A DNA stretch of 23,303 nt, taken from the NCBI RefSeq assembly GCF_946221145.1, contig NZ_CAMIOH010000025.1, positions 1-23,303 of the forward strand, given 5' to 3'. Below the pieces are notes generated by a model. That model was not told the origin of the DNA. It worked only from the letters and a program-made list of their open reading frames with translations, and did not search any database. Each line of letters starts with the position of its first letter. The first letter of the stretch is position 1. The translations under genes and the position numbers were made by a program. The DNA comes from an uncultured Paracoccus sp. (GTDB lineage Bacteria; Pseudomonadota; Alphaproteobacteria; Rhodobacterales; Rhodobacteraceae). Shown piece by piece: positions 7,033-14,316 of the stretch.

Positions 7033-7178
7033 CACTCCGGGCGAATGATTTCCGATCTGTTGGTTTCGCGGTCGGACACGATCTGTCTGTTTTCGGCATC
7101 CCGATCGTCGGAAAGGACAAGCCTCGCGCGAACGCTCATCGCACCGTCCGTATCAGGCGCAGGATAGACAGAAGCCAT
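7032..7178 (-). CDS. Putative 48-aa hydrophilic small protein
   Basis: ATG 7176-7178, with AGGGA 6 nt upstream, opens a 48-aa frame beginning MASVYPAPDTDGAMSVRARL. The product is charged and lacks membrane segments. Alternative starts are ATG 7184 and ATG 7139. The TGA stop overlaps the start of the next small ORF as TGATG. It lies 39 bp downstream of the FAD-linked oxidase on the same strand. I see no recognisable domain. Together with its neighbour it accounts for most of the 390 bp between apt and the oxidase; nothing else is visible there. Confidence 0.3.
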   Translation of the reverse strand: MASVYPAPDTDGAMSVRARLVLSDDRDAENRQIVSDRETNRSEIIRPE

Positions 7179-7217
7179 GCCCATTCCCTGATTGGGCTTC
7201 AAGCAGTCGCCTTGCTG

Positions 7218-8630
7218 TCAACAGTCCTGGCCTGCCAGCACCGCACCCGGATTCATGATCCCAGCCGGATCCAGCGCATCCTTGATCGCCCGCATCGCCC
7301 CCAGCCGCACCGGATCGCCCCACGCCACCAGATCAGCCGTCTTCAGCCGCCCCACCCCGTGTTCCGCCGAAAACGATCCGCCCCGCGCCACCACCATCTC
7401 ATGCACAGCGCGCGACAGGCCGCGGCGAACCTCGTCATAAGCGTCCCGTGTTTTCCCTTCGACAGGAAACAGATTGAAATGCAGATTGCCATCGCCCAGG
7501 TGGCCGAAGCAGTTGATCCGCAGATCCGCGCGATCGGTCAGCATGGCGCTGCAATCGCGGATGAAGCGTGCCACTTCGGACAACGGCAGGCTGATGTCAT
7601 GGCTGGCGATGGCGCCGATATGGCGGTTGGCATCGGGAATCCTCTCGCGGATCGCCCACAGGTCGGCGGCCTGCTGGCCGGATCGGGCGATCACGCCGTC
7701 GCTGACCAATCCCGCCTCGGCCCCTGCCGCGAACAACCCCTCTAATGCGGTATCGGCGGACAGGCCCGCAGGCAACCCCACCTCGATCAGCACCAGCCAG
7801 TCGGGGCGGTCGGCAAAGGGCTGGCGCAGCGCCGGGAAGGCCGCGTCCAGGAACCGCAGCCCTTGGCCCGAGATCAGCTCGAACGCCGTCACCCCCCCCG
7901 CCATCCGCGCCTGCGCCAGGGACAACAGCGTCAGCGCGGCCTCGGGCGAGGAAACCACCAGCATCGCCACGCCGGTCTCGGCCGGGACCGGGGCCAGCAC
8001 CAGAGACGCCGCCGTGATCACGCCCAGCGTGCCCTCTGCCCCGATCAGCAGATCGCGGATATCATAGCCGGTATTGTCCTTTCGCAGCCGCTTCAGGTCG
8101 CGCATGACCTGGCCCTGCGGCAGCACCGCCTCGACCCCCAGGCACAGCGCACGGGCGTTGCCGTAACGCAGCACGGTCACGCCGCCCGCATTGGTGGACA
8201 GCACCCCGCCGATCTGCGCCGTCCCCTGAGAGGCCAGCGATAGCGGGAACTGCCGCCCCACGGCTGCGGCGGCCTCGCGGACCTGTTGCAGGGTGGCGCC
8301 CGCTTCGGCCACCATCACACCCTCCTCCGGATGGACGGCACGGATGGCCGTCATCCGCTCCAGCGACAGGACCAGCGGCGCGGGGCCATCAGACATCACC
8401 TGACCGCCGACCAGCCCGGTGCCACCACCGCGAGGCACCACCGCCACGCCTGCCTGGGCGCAGGCACGGATCACCGCCGCCACCTCTTCGGTATCGCGGG
8501 GGGCTGCGACCAACCCGGCCTGGCCGCGATAACGCCCGCGCGGTTCCAGCAGATAACCCGGCGCCACCTCGCGAAGAACGCCCTGCGGCAGCCGCGCCGC
8601 CAGCCGCTCATCCGCCGGTTTCAACCCCAT
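7218..8630 (-). CDS. FAD-linked 2-hydroxyacid dehydrogenase (GlcD/DLD family)
   Basis: This 470-aa protein has the vanillyl-alcohol-oxidase-type FAD domain (PRGGGTGLVGG at 66-76; NAGGVTVLRYGN) and the C-terminal family motifs INCFGHLGDGNLHFN and SAEHGVGRLK. Members oxidise D-lactate, glycolate or D-2-hydroxyglutarate and pass electrons to a carrier; the substrate cannot be fixed from sequence here, and D-2-hydroxyglutarate or D-lactate are the likeliest. I chose ATG 8628-8630, which has AAGGGT about 5 nt upstream. An in-frame TTG at 8654 lies inside a dispersed repeat and is unlikely. It is downstream of, and co-directional with, an acetyltransferase gene, with the hairpin repeat between them. 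Confidence 0.85.
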   Translation of the reverse strand: MGLKPADERLAARLPQGVLREVAPGYLLEPRGRYRGQAGLVAAPRDTEEVAAVIRACAQAGVAVVPRGGGTGLVGGQVMSDGPAPLVLSLERMTAIRAVHPEEGVMVAEAGATLQQVREAAAAVGRQFPLSLASQGTAQIGGVLSTNAGGVTVLRYGNARALCLGVEAVLPQGQVMRDLKRLRKDNTGYDIRDLLIGAEGTLGVITAASLVLAPVPAETGVAMLVVSSPEAALTLLSLAQARMAGGVTAFELISGQGLRFLDAAFPALRQPFADRPDWLVLIEVGLPAGLSADTALEGLFAAGAEAGLVSDGVIARSGQQAADLWAIRERIPDANRHIGAIASHDISLPLSEVARFIRDCSAMLTDRADLRINCFGHLGDGNLHFNLFPVEGKTRDAYDEVRRGLSRAVHEMVVARGGSFSAEHGVGRLKTADLVAWGDPVRLGAMRAIKDALDPAGIMNPGAVLAGQDC

Positions 8631-8652
8631 CGCCCACCCTTCTTCTTCATCC

Positions 8653-8686
8653 AAATATCCCGGGGGTCCGGGGGCTGGCCCCCGGC
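8653..8686 (-). repeat. 34-bp GC-rich hairpin repeat, copy 2
   Basis: This is an exact reverse-complement copy of 4144-4177. Read on the minus strand, it follows the acetyltransferase stop by 19 nt and ends with GATATTT, then GGATGAAGAAGAAGGG, which leads into the ribosome site of the FAD-linked oxidase. It has the same orientation relative to its upstream gene as copy 1, so it may be a 3'-end terminator-like element. Confidence 0.85.
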
Positions 8687-8705
8687 CATCGCGGGACGCA
8701 AAGCC

Positions 8706-9287
8706 TCAGCGCGCATCGCTGCGGCCGCGCCGGTCGCCGCGGAGGTTGGAATACAACACATGATTGCGCCAACGCCCGTCGATTTGCAGATAGCTCTGCG
8801 CGACGCCCTCGTACTTGAAGCCGGATTTTTCCAGCACCCCGCGCGACGCGGCATTTTCCGGCAGGCAGGCGGCCTCGACGCGGCTCAGGTCCATGACGGT
8901 GAAGGCATGGTGGACCAGTGCCCCGATCGCCTCGCGCATGTATCCCTGACGGGCAAAGGGCCTGCCGATCCAGTATCCCACGGTCCCCGACTGCGCCGGG
9001 CCGCGGCGGATGTTGTCCAGCGTGATCGCCCCCAGCAGCACCCCGTCGCGGCGCACCAGGAACAGCGGCAGCGCGGTGCCGCCCCGGCTGGCGCGCGCCG
9101 CCCAATAGACGCGGTTGACAAAGCTCTTGCGCGACAGGTGGTCGGGCGACCAGACGGGCTCCCAAGGCGTGAGGAAATCCCGGCTGGCCTCGCGCAGCGA
9201 TGTCCAGGCGTTGAAATCGCCATGGGCAGGCAGGCGCAGCACGATCCGTTCGGCTTCCAGCCTGACCGGTCGCGGGCGCAGGAACAT
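8706..9287 (-). CDS. GNAT acetyltransferase, RimJ/RimL type
   Basis: The 193-aa product shows the RimJ/L-like pattern: ERIVLRLPAHGDFNAW at the N-terminus, VGYWIGRPFARQGYMREAIG as the acetyl-CoA binding motif, and LPENAASRGVLEKSGFKYEG near the C-terminus. RimJ/RimL acetylate N-termini of ribosomal proteins, but many relatives have other targets, so the substrate is unassigned. Its ATG (9285-9287) overlaps the TGA of the M16 peptidase gene as TGATG, so it is the tail of the surf1-thrC-peptidase gene string. The hairpin repeat follows it. Confidence 0.88.
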   Translation of the reverse strand: MFLRPRPVRLEAERIVLRLPAHGDFNAWTSLREASRDFLTPWEPVWSPDHLSRKSFVNRVYWAARASRGGTALPLFLVRRDGVLLGAITLDNIRRGPAQSGTVGYWIGRPFARQGYMREAIGALVHHAFTVMDLSRVEAACLPENAASRGVLEKSGFKYEGVAQSYLQIDGRWRNHVLYSNLRGDRRGRSDAR

Positions 9288-10561
9288 CAGGCGGCAAGCC
9301 TTTCGGCCAGAGTGCCAAGCGCGGGCGCGGCCTTGACCGGTCCATACAGCGCCAGGGCCGGACGGGCCTGCCCGATCAGACGTTCGGCATGGGCGCGGAC
9401 CTCGGCCACGGTCACGGCGGCGATGCGGTCCGCGACCTCGGCGGCGTCCGGGACACGGCCCCAGATCGCCAGCGTCCGCGCCATCCGTTCCGCCTGCGAG
9501 GACGGGCTTTCCAGCGACATCAGCAGGCTGGCGCGCAACTGCGCCTTGGCACGGGCGACCTCGGCCTCGGACATGTCCTCGGCGGCGCGTTTCATCTCGT
9601 CGATGGTCAGGGTGGACAGGTCGGCCAGATCCTCGGCCCCGGTGCCGGCATAGATGGTCAGCATCCCGGTGTCGTCATGGAATCCCGACTGCGCAAAGAT
9701 CGTATAGCACAGCCCGCGTTCCTCGCGGATCTTCTGGAACAAGCGCGACGACATCCCCCCGCCAAGCGCCGAGGAAAAAATCTGCGCCGCATAGAAATCC
9801 GGCGCCAGATAGCCCGGCCCTTCCAGGGCCAGGGCGAAATGCGCCTGCTCCAGCTTCTTGACCTTGCGGGTCTCCAGCCCCTGCCAGCGGGCGGGTTCGC
9901 GCACCGCTTGGGCCACCGGCGCCAGATGCCCGAATGCGCGTTCGGCCAGACGGACGATCCGGTCGTGATCCACCGCCCCCGCCGCCGCCACGACCATCTG
10001 GCCGGGGCCATAGTTTTCGGCCACGAAACCCGACAGATCGCCGCGGCCAAAGCTGCTGACCCGCTCCGCCGGACCCAGGATGGTGCGACCGATCGGCTGG
10101 TTGGGATAGGCGGCCTCTTGCAGCCAGTCGAAGATGATATCGTCGGGCGTGTCCATCGATTGCCCGATTTCCTGGAGGATCACGCCGCGCTCGACCTCGA
10201 TTTCCCGCTCGTCGAAGATCGGGTTCAGCACGATGTCGGAAATCACGTCGAAGGCCAGATCAACGTCGTCTTCCAGCACGCGGACGTAATAGGCCGTCGT
10301 ATCCCGAGAGGTATAGGCGTTGATGTAACCGCCGACATCCTCGATCGCCTCGGCGATCTGCAGGGCGCTGCGGGTCGCGGTGCCCTTGAAGGCCATGTGT
10401 TCAAGGAAATGCGCGATGCCGTTCTGGTCGCGGCGTTCATTCCGGCCCCCGGCGCTGACCCAGACGCCAAGCGATGCGGAATGCAGCCCCGGCATCAGGC
10501 GCGTGGCGACACGCAGGCCGTTGGGAAGGGTCGTGATCTGCGGGGTCGGGTCTTGGTTCAA
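9287..10561 (-). CDS. M16 family zinc peptidase (processing-peptidase-like)
   Basis: This 424-aa protein has the inverted zinc motif HFLEH (51-55), a downstream glutamate in ERGVILQEI (E131 at the spacing expected for the third zinc ligand), and the second-domain pattern LGGGMSSRLFQKIREERGLCY. It resembles bacterial relatives of the mitochondrial processing peptidase beta subunit. Its substrate is unknown, and no signal peptide is visible. The start is TTG 10559-10561 with GGAG 6 nt upstream, overlapping the thrC stop as TTGA. The next ATG, at residue 23, would remove the conserved TTLPNGLRV strand, so TTG is preferred. The thrC-M16 pairing is common in alphaproteobacteria. Confidence 0.9.
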   Translation of the reverse strand: MNQDPTPQITTLPNGLRVATRLMPGLHSASLGVWVSAGGRNERRDQNGIAHFLEHMAFKGTATRSALQIAEAIEDVGGYINAYTSRDTTAYYVRVLEDDVDLAFDVISDIVLNPIFDEREIEVERGVILQEIGQSMDTPDDIIFDWLQEAAYPNQPIGRTILGPAERVSSFGRGDLSGFVAENYGPGQMVVAAAGAVDHDRIVRLAERAFGHLAPVAQAVREPARWQGLETRKVKKLEQAHFALALEGPGYLAPDFYAAQIFSSALGGGMSSRLFQKIREERGLCYTIFAQSGFHDDTGMLTIYAGTGAEDLADLSTLTIDEMKRAAEDMSEAEVARAKAQLRASLLMSLESPSSQAERMARTLAIWGRVPDAAEVADRIAAVTVAEVRAHAERLIGQARPALALYGPVKAAPALGTLAERLAA

Positions 10562-11934
10562 TTCGTTCTCCGGTCAAGGATCAGCGATTTAAGCGCCTGC
10601 ACGTCGTTTTCAACCCGTGTCACGCGTTCGGGCAGGTCGAACAGCCCTTCCATATGCGGCGGCAGGGCAGGGCGGACACCGATGGCGGCCTGAACCGCAT
10701 CGGGGAACTTGGCCGGATGGGCGGTTGCCAGCGTCACCATGGGCACGCCGGGTTCGACATGCTGGCGGGCGACGGCCACGCCCACGGCGCTGTGCGGGCA
10801 CAGGATCTGGCCGGTTTCCGCGCGGATGGTGCGGATCATCGCCAGCGTCTCGTCTTCGCTGACGCGGCCCGACAGATACTGTTCGCGCAGCGCCTGCAAG
10901 GCGCCCTGGCTGATGGTGAAGCCGCCGGATTTCAGCTCCTCCATGATCTGCGCCACGGCGCCGCTGTCGCCGCCATAGGCCAGATACAGCGCGCGTTCGA
11001 AATTCGAACTGACCTGGATGTCCATCGACGGGCTGATCGACGGCTCGACCGTGCCGACCCGGTATTCCCCGGTCGTCAACGCGCGGTGCAGGATGTCGTT
11101 CTGGTTGGTGGCGACGATCAGGCGGCGGATCGGCAGGCCCATGGCGCGGGCAATGGATCCTGCGAAAATGTCGCCGAAATTGCCGGTCGGCACGCAGAAA
11201 TCGGTGTCGCGCATCCCCAGGCTTGCGCAGGCCGTGAAGTAATAGACGATCTGCGCCACCACGCGCGCCCAGTTGATGCTGTTGACGCCCGCCAGCCCCA
11301 CCTGGTCGCGGAAGGCATGGTCGTTGAACAGATCCTTCAGCCGCGCCTGGCAATCGTCGAAATGGCCGGTCAGCGACAAAGCGTGGATATTGGCGGCGTC
11401 CGGGGTGGTCATCTGGCGGCGCTGCACCTCGGAGACGCGGCCATGGGGAAACATGATGAACACGTCCACATTGTCGATGCCCTTGAACGCCTCGATCGCC
11501 GCCGACCCGGTATCGCCCGAGGTCGCGCCGACGATGGTGATCCGCTGGCCCGACCGCTTCAGCGCGATTTCGAACAGCTGCGCGATCAGCTGCATCGCAA
11601 AGTCCTTGAAGGCCAGGGTCGGGCCGTGGAACAGTTCCAGCAGGTGATGGCCGGGGGCAAGCTGGTGCAGCGGCGCCTTGGCCACATGGTCGATCCGCCC
11701 GTAGGCGCGGTCGATGGCGCCGCGCAGCTCGGCATCGGTAAAGCTGTCGCCGGTGAACGGGCGGACGACGCGGAACGCGACCTCCTGATAGGAAAGGCCG
11801 TCCAGGTCGTTCAGGCCACTGAACGCCGGGATCGTCTCGGGCAGGTACAGGCCACCGTCGCGGGCAAGACCGGACAGCATCGCCCCTTCAAAGTTCAGAA
11901 CCGGGGCCTGACCCCGCGTCGAGACATAGCGCAT
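10558..11934 (-). CDS. thrC: Threonine synthase
   Basis: The 458-aa product begins MRYVSTRGQAPVLNFEGAML and contains LFHGPTLAFKDFAMQ with the PLP-binding lysine at 110, VGATSGDTGSAAIEA and TGNFGDIFAG. This is the long E. coli/yeast-type threonine synthase, which converts O-phosphohomoserine to threonine with PLP. ATG 11932-11934 is preceded by AAGGA 7 nt upstream, directly after the surf1 stop; the genes are 10 nt apart. Its 3' end overlaps the M16 peptidase start. Being transcribed with an oxidase-assembly gene is a positional association, with no evident functional link. Confidence 0.96.
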   Translation of the reverse strand: MRYVSTRGQAPVLNFEGAMLSGLARDGGLYLPETIPAFSGLNDLDGLSYQEVAFRVVRPFTGDSFTDAELRGAIDRAYGRIDHVAKAPLHQLAPGHHLLELFHGPTLAFKDFAMQLIAQLFEIALKRSGQRITIVGATSGDTGSAAIEAFKGIDNVDVFIMFPHGRVSEVQRRQMTTPDAANIHALSLTGHFDDCQARLKDLFNDHAFRDQVGLAGVNSINWARVVAQIVYYFTACASLGMRDTDFCVPTGNFGDIFAGSIARAMGLPIRRLIVATNQNDILHRALTTGEYRVGTVEPSISPSMDIQVSSNFERALYLAYGGDSGAVAQIMEELKSGGFTISQGALQALREQYLSGRVSEDETLAMIRTIRAETGQILCPHSAVGVAVARQHVEPGVPMVTLATAHPAKFPDAVQAAIGVRPALPPHMEGLFDLPERVTRVENDVQALKSLILDRRTN

Positions 11935-11944
11935 CCGTCGTCCT

Positions 11945-12616
11945 TCAGTATTTCCGCTGCCTGATACGCCAGATCAGCGCAACTGTCATCCCTGCCCAGG
12001 TGGCCGCGATCAGGAACCATTGCACGGCATAGGACAGGTGGTTGTTGGGGATCCCCTCGATCGCGACGGGGATGGGTTCGACCCCCTGGGCGTCGCCTTC
12101 GACAAAGCTGGCGACCACCAGGATCGGCAGGGTGTCCAGATGCGCGGCCATCGCGGGCACGTCGCGGGCGAACCAGATGTTTTCATCCAGATTGGGTTCG
12201 GGCGTGGCGCTGCCCTTTTCGTCCGGCCAGTGCAGGTTGCCGCGCACCGCAAGCCGGGTCGGGCCGCGTTCGGCATGGCGCAGCTCCTGGGGGACGAAGC
12301 CCCGGTCCAGCAGGATCGCCCGGCCGTCGTCGGTGACGAAGCGCGACACGATCTGATAGCCGCCGCCCTGCTCCTTGGTGCCCGACAGGACGTCGATCTC
12401 GGCCCCCGTGGTGGTGCCGCTGACGGTGACCGGCAGGTATTTCATCGACGGATCGACAGCAGCTGGCAGCGGCACGGCAGGCGCCTCGATGCCGGCCTGG
12501 ATCCGGGCCAGCATCCCTTCCTTTTCGTCCAGGCGGCGCAACTGCCACAGGCCAAGATTGACCAGGATCGTGCAGCCGACGATGCCAAAGATCAGGGGAA
12601 TCAGGATGCGGCGCAT
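11945..12616 (-). CDS. surf1: SURF1 family cytochrome oxidase assembly protein
   Basis: From ATG 12614-12616 the product is 223 aa. It has one N-terminal transmembrane segment (about 3-20) running into LGLWQLRRLDEK, a periplasmic domain with ILLDRGFVP, and a C-terminal segment with IPNNHLSYAVQWF and a second span before RIRQRKY. This two-span layout and these motifs define SURF1, which helps heme insertion into oxidase subunit I. A TTG start at 12637 would add seven residues but falls inside the T-tract of the upstream terminator. No clear ribosome site precedes ATG 12616. It lies just beyond the terminator that follows ctaE. Confidence 0.93.
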   Translation of the reverse strand: MRRILIPLIFGIVGCTILVNLGLWQLRRLDEKEGMLARIQAGIEAPAVPLPAAVDPSMKYLPVTVSGTTTGAEIDVLSGTKEQGGGYQIVSRFVTDDGRAILLDRGFVPQELRHAERGPTRLAVRGNLHWPDEKGSATPEPNLDENIWFARDVPAMAAHLDTLPILVVASFVEGDAQGVEPIPVAIEGIPNNHLSYAVQWFLIAATWAGMTVALIWRIRQRKY

Positions 12617-12635
12617 AAAGGGATCAGCCAGTCGC

Positions 12636-12668
12636 AAAGAAAAACGCGCGGGGCCGGTCCCCGCGCGT
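12636..12668 (-). terminator. Intrinsic terminator after ctaE
   Basis: On the minus strand, a perfect 10-bp GC-rich stem (12668-12659 with 12653-12644, five-base loop) is followed at once by TTTTTCTTT. This is a textbook Rho-independent terminator 23 nt after the ctaE stop. It lies between ctaE and surf1 with only 19 nt between its T-tract and the surf1 ATG, so surf1 and the genes beyond must depend on read-through or on a promoter within or upstream of this element. Confidence 0.88.
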
Positions 12669-12691
12669 CGGATGTGAGGGTCGGAGGGCGA

Positions 12692-13522
12692 TCAGCTGCC
12701 CCAGATATAGATCACTGCGAACAGGAACAGCCAGACCACATCGACGAAGTGCCAGTACCAGGCCGCGGCCTCGAAACCGATATGTTTTTCCTGGTCCATC
12801 TGGCCGTTCAGCATGCGGAACAGGCAGACCGCCAGGAAGATCGTCCCGACGATGACGTGGAAACCGTGAAAGCCCGTCGCCAGATAGAAGGCGCTTGCAT
12901 AGGACGTGTCGGCCAGGCCGAAGGCCGCGTGGCTGTATTCATAAGCCTGCAGGATGGTGAAGACCACGCCCAGAAACACCGCGACGATCAGCCCGTTGAT
13001 GGTGGTCTTGCGGTCGTTGTCATGCACCAACGCGTGATGCGCCCAGGTCACGGCGACGCCCGACAGCAGCAGGATCAGCGTGTTGATGAACGGCAGGTGC
13101 CAGGGATCGAAGGTGACGATGCCTTCCGGCGGCCAGACGCCGTCGCGGATCGGGCTTTCCGGTCCCATCGGATACATCGCGTTCTTGATGAAGTTCCAGA
13201 ACCAGGCGACGAAGAACATCAGTTCGGAAATGATGAACAGGATGAAGCCGTATTGCAGGCCGATCCGCACCACCGGGGTGTGATCGCCCGCCTGGCTTTC
13301 GCGCACCACGTCGGCCCACCAGCTGTACATCACATACAGCACGCCGACGAATCCGATCAGCGCCAGCCAGGGACCGTTTACCGGAATGAACAGCAGGCGC
13401 ACGTCGCCCGAATGCATCCAGCCGACCGCGCCATACAGCATCAGGAAGGCCGAGATGGCGGCGAAGAAGGGCCAGATCGACGGCGGAAGGATGTGGTAAT
13501 CGTGGTTCTTTGCGTGCGCCAT
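12692..13522 (-). CDS. ctaE: Cytochrome c oxidase subunit III
   Basis: The 276-aa protein is close to Paracoccus subunit III in length and has the expected seven hydrophobic segments. Family motifs are HDYHILPPSIWPF at the start, SWWADVVRESQAGDHT, FFVAWFWNFI, LINTLILLLSGVAVTWAHHAL in outline, and HFVDVVWLFLFAVIYIWGS at the end. Subunit III is the membrane-embedded third core subunit of aa3-type oxidase, supporting proton uptake and stability of the active site. The start is ATG 13520-13522 with GGGGA nearby and a stronger AAGAGGAG further out. It is the last gene of the cta cluster before the terminator; ctaG is 27 nt upstream. Confidence 0.96.
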   Translation of the reverse strand: MAHAKNHDYHILPPSIWPFFAAISAFLMLYGAVGWMHSGDVRLLFIPVNGPWLALIGFVGVLYVMYSWWADVVRESQAGDHTPVVRIGLQYGFILFIISELMFFVAWFWNFIKNAMYPMGPESPIRDGVWPPEGIVTFDPWHLPFINTLILLLSGVAVTWAHHALVHDNDRKTTINGLIVAVFLGVVFTILQAYEYSHAAFGLADTSYASAFYLATGFHGFHVIVGTIFLAVCLFRMLNGQMDQEKHIGFEAAAWYWHFVDVVWLFLFAVIYIWGS

Positions 13523-13549
13523 GAGCTGTCCCCGTCGGCTCCTCTTGTC

Positions 13550-14125
13550 TCAGTTGACGTTACCAGCCGGGGCGGCGTCAAGCGCGGCCTGCTTCGGCTG
13601 GGTGCGGTGGAAGGTATAGGAGAGGGTGATGTCCCTGATCCAGGCGGCATCGCGGTCCTTGACCAGATCCGGGTCCACGAAAAAGCTGACCGGCATCTCG
13701 ATCCGTTCTCCGGGTTGCAGGGTCTGTTCCGTGAAGCAGAAGCACTCGATCTTGTCGAAGTAATATCCCGACACCTCTGGCGCGACGTTATAGCTGGCGG
13801 TGCCGGTGATCGGCTGGTCGGAATTGTTCACCGCCTCGTAGAAGGCCAGGCCGGTCTCGCCGATCTTCAGCTCCATGCTGGTCTGCATGGGGCGGAAGGT
13901 CCATTCCATGTCCTTGTCCACATTGGCATCGAACCGGACCCGGACGACCTCGTCCAGCACCTGATCGGGTGCCGATTGCGCGACCTGGGTGGTGCCGCCA
14001 AAGCCGGTGACGCGGCAGAACCAGTCATAGAAGGGCACGGCAGCCCAGGACAGCGCGCCCATCGTCACCACGACGCCCACCAGAATGGCGACGGTCTTGC
14101 TTTCGGGGGACATGCGACGGGTCAT
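13550..14125 (-). CDS. ctaG: Cytochrome c oxidase assembly protein CtaG/Cox11
   Basis: The 191-aa protein has one N-terminal transmembrane segment (about 11-32) followed by a periplasmic domain. The copper-binding CFCF motif sits at 128-131 within YFDKIECFCFTEQ, and a further cysteine is at 37 near the end of the span. Cox11/CtaG delivers copper to the CuB site of oxidase subunit I. The ATG overlaps the stop of the preceding 64-aa gene by four bases (ATGA), consistent with translation in series. The C-terminal tail after FHRTQP is short and variable, as in relatives. Confidence 0.96.
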   Translation of the reverse strand: MTRRMSPESKTVAILVGVVVTMGALSWAAVPFYDWFCRVTGFGGTTQVAQSAPDQVLDEVVRVRFDANVDKDMEWTFRPMQTSMELKIGETGLAFYEAVNNSDQPITGTASYNVAPEVSGYYFDKIECFCFTEQTLQPGERIEMPVSFFVDPDLVKDRDAAWIRDITLSYTFHRTQPKQAALDAAPAGNVN

Positions 14126-14316
14126 TGGCCCGGCTCCTCGGCCGGCAGGACCGACACGCGGGGCTGGTGGTCGAACCCCTCCATCAGGTCGCCCTGCTGG
14201 ACCTTGACGACCGTCAGACCAAAGACCAGCGCGACAAAGGCCACGAGCACCAGCCCCAGCCCGACATTGCGGGACCGGCGGCGGCCGTGGATTTCATGTT
14301 CGGCTTGCAGCGGCAT
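14122..14316 (-). CDS. Small membrane protein between ctaB and ctaG (CoxF-like position)
   Basis: This 64-aa protein has a basic start (MPLQAEHEIHGRRRSRN), one membrane segment (about residues 18-36: VGLGLVLVAFVALVFGLTV) and a polar tail. ATG 14314-14316 overlaps the ctaB stop as TGATG, with GGGGG just upstream; a GTG one codon earlier is possible. The product overlaps ctaG as ATGA. A small single-span protein at this place is common in alphaproteobacterial cta clusters, sometimes annotated CoxF or as an oxidase assembly protein. Its function is not established, and the assignment rests on position, size and topology. Confidence 0.75.
   Translation of the reverse strand: MPLQAEHEIHGRRRSRNVGLGLVLVAFVALVFGLTVVKVQQGDLMEGFDHQPRVSVLPAEEPGQ

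Noticed and set aside
6824..7048. 74-aa plus-strand frame starting at the apt stop
   Set aside because: Its start overlaps the end of apt, but it has no ribosome site and no recognisable feature, and it is antisense to the membrane-like small ORF.
6917..7120. 67-aa minus-strand frame overlapping the two small coupled ORFs
   Set aside because: It lacks a ribosome site and has no hydrophobic or domain features; the TGATG-coupled frames explain the region better.
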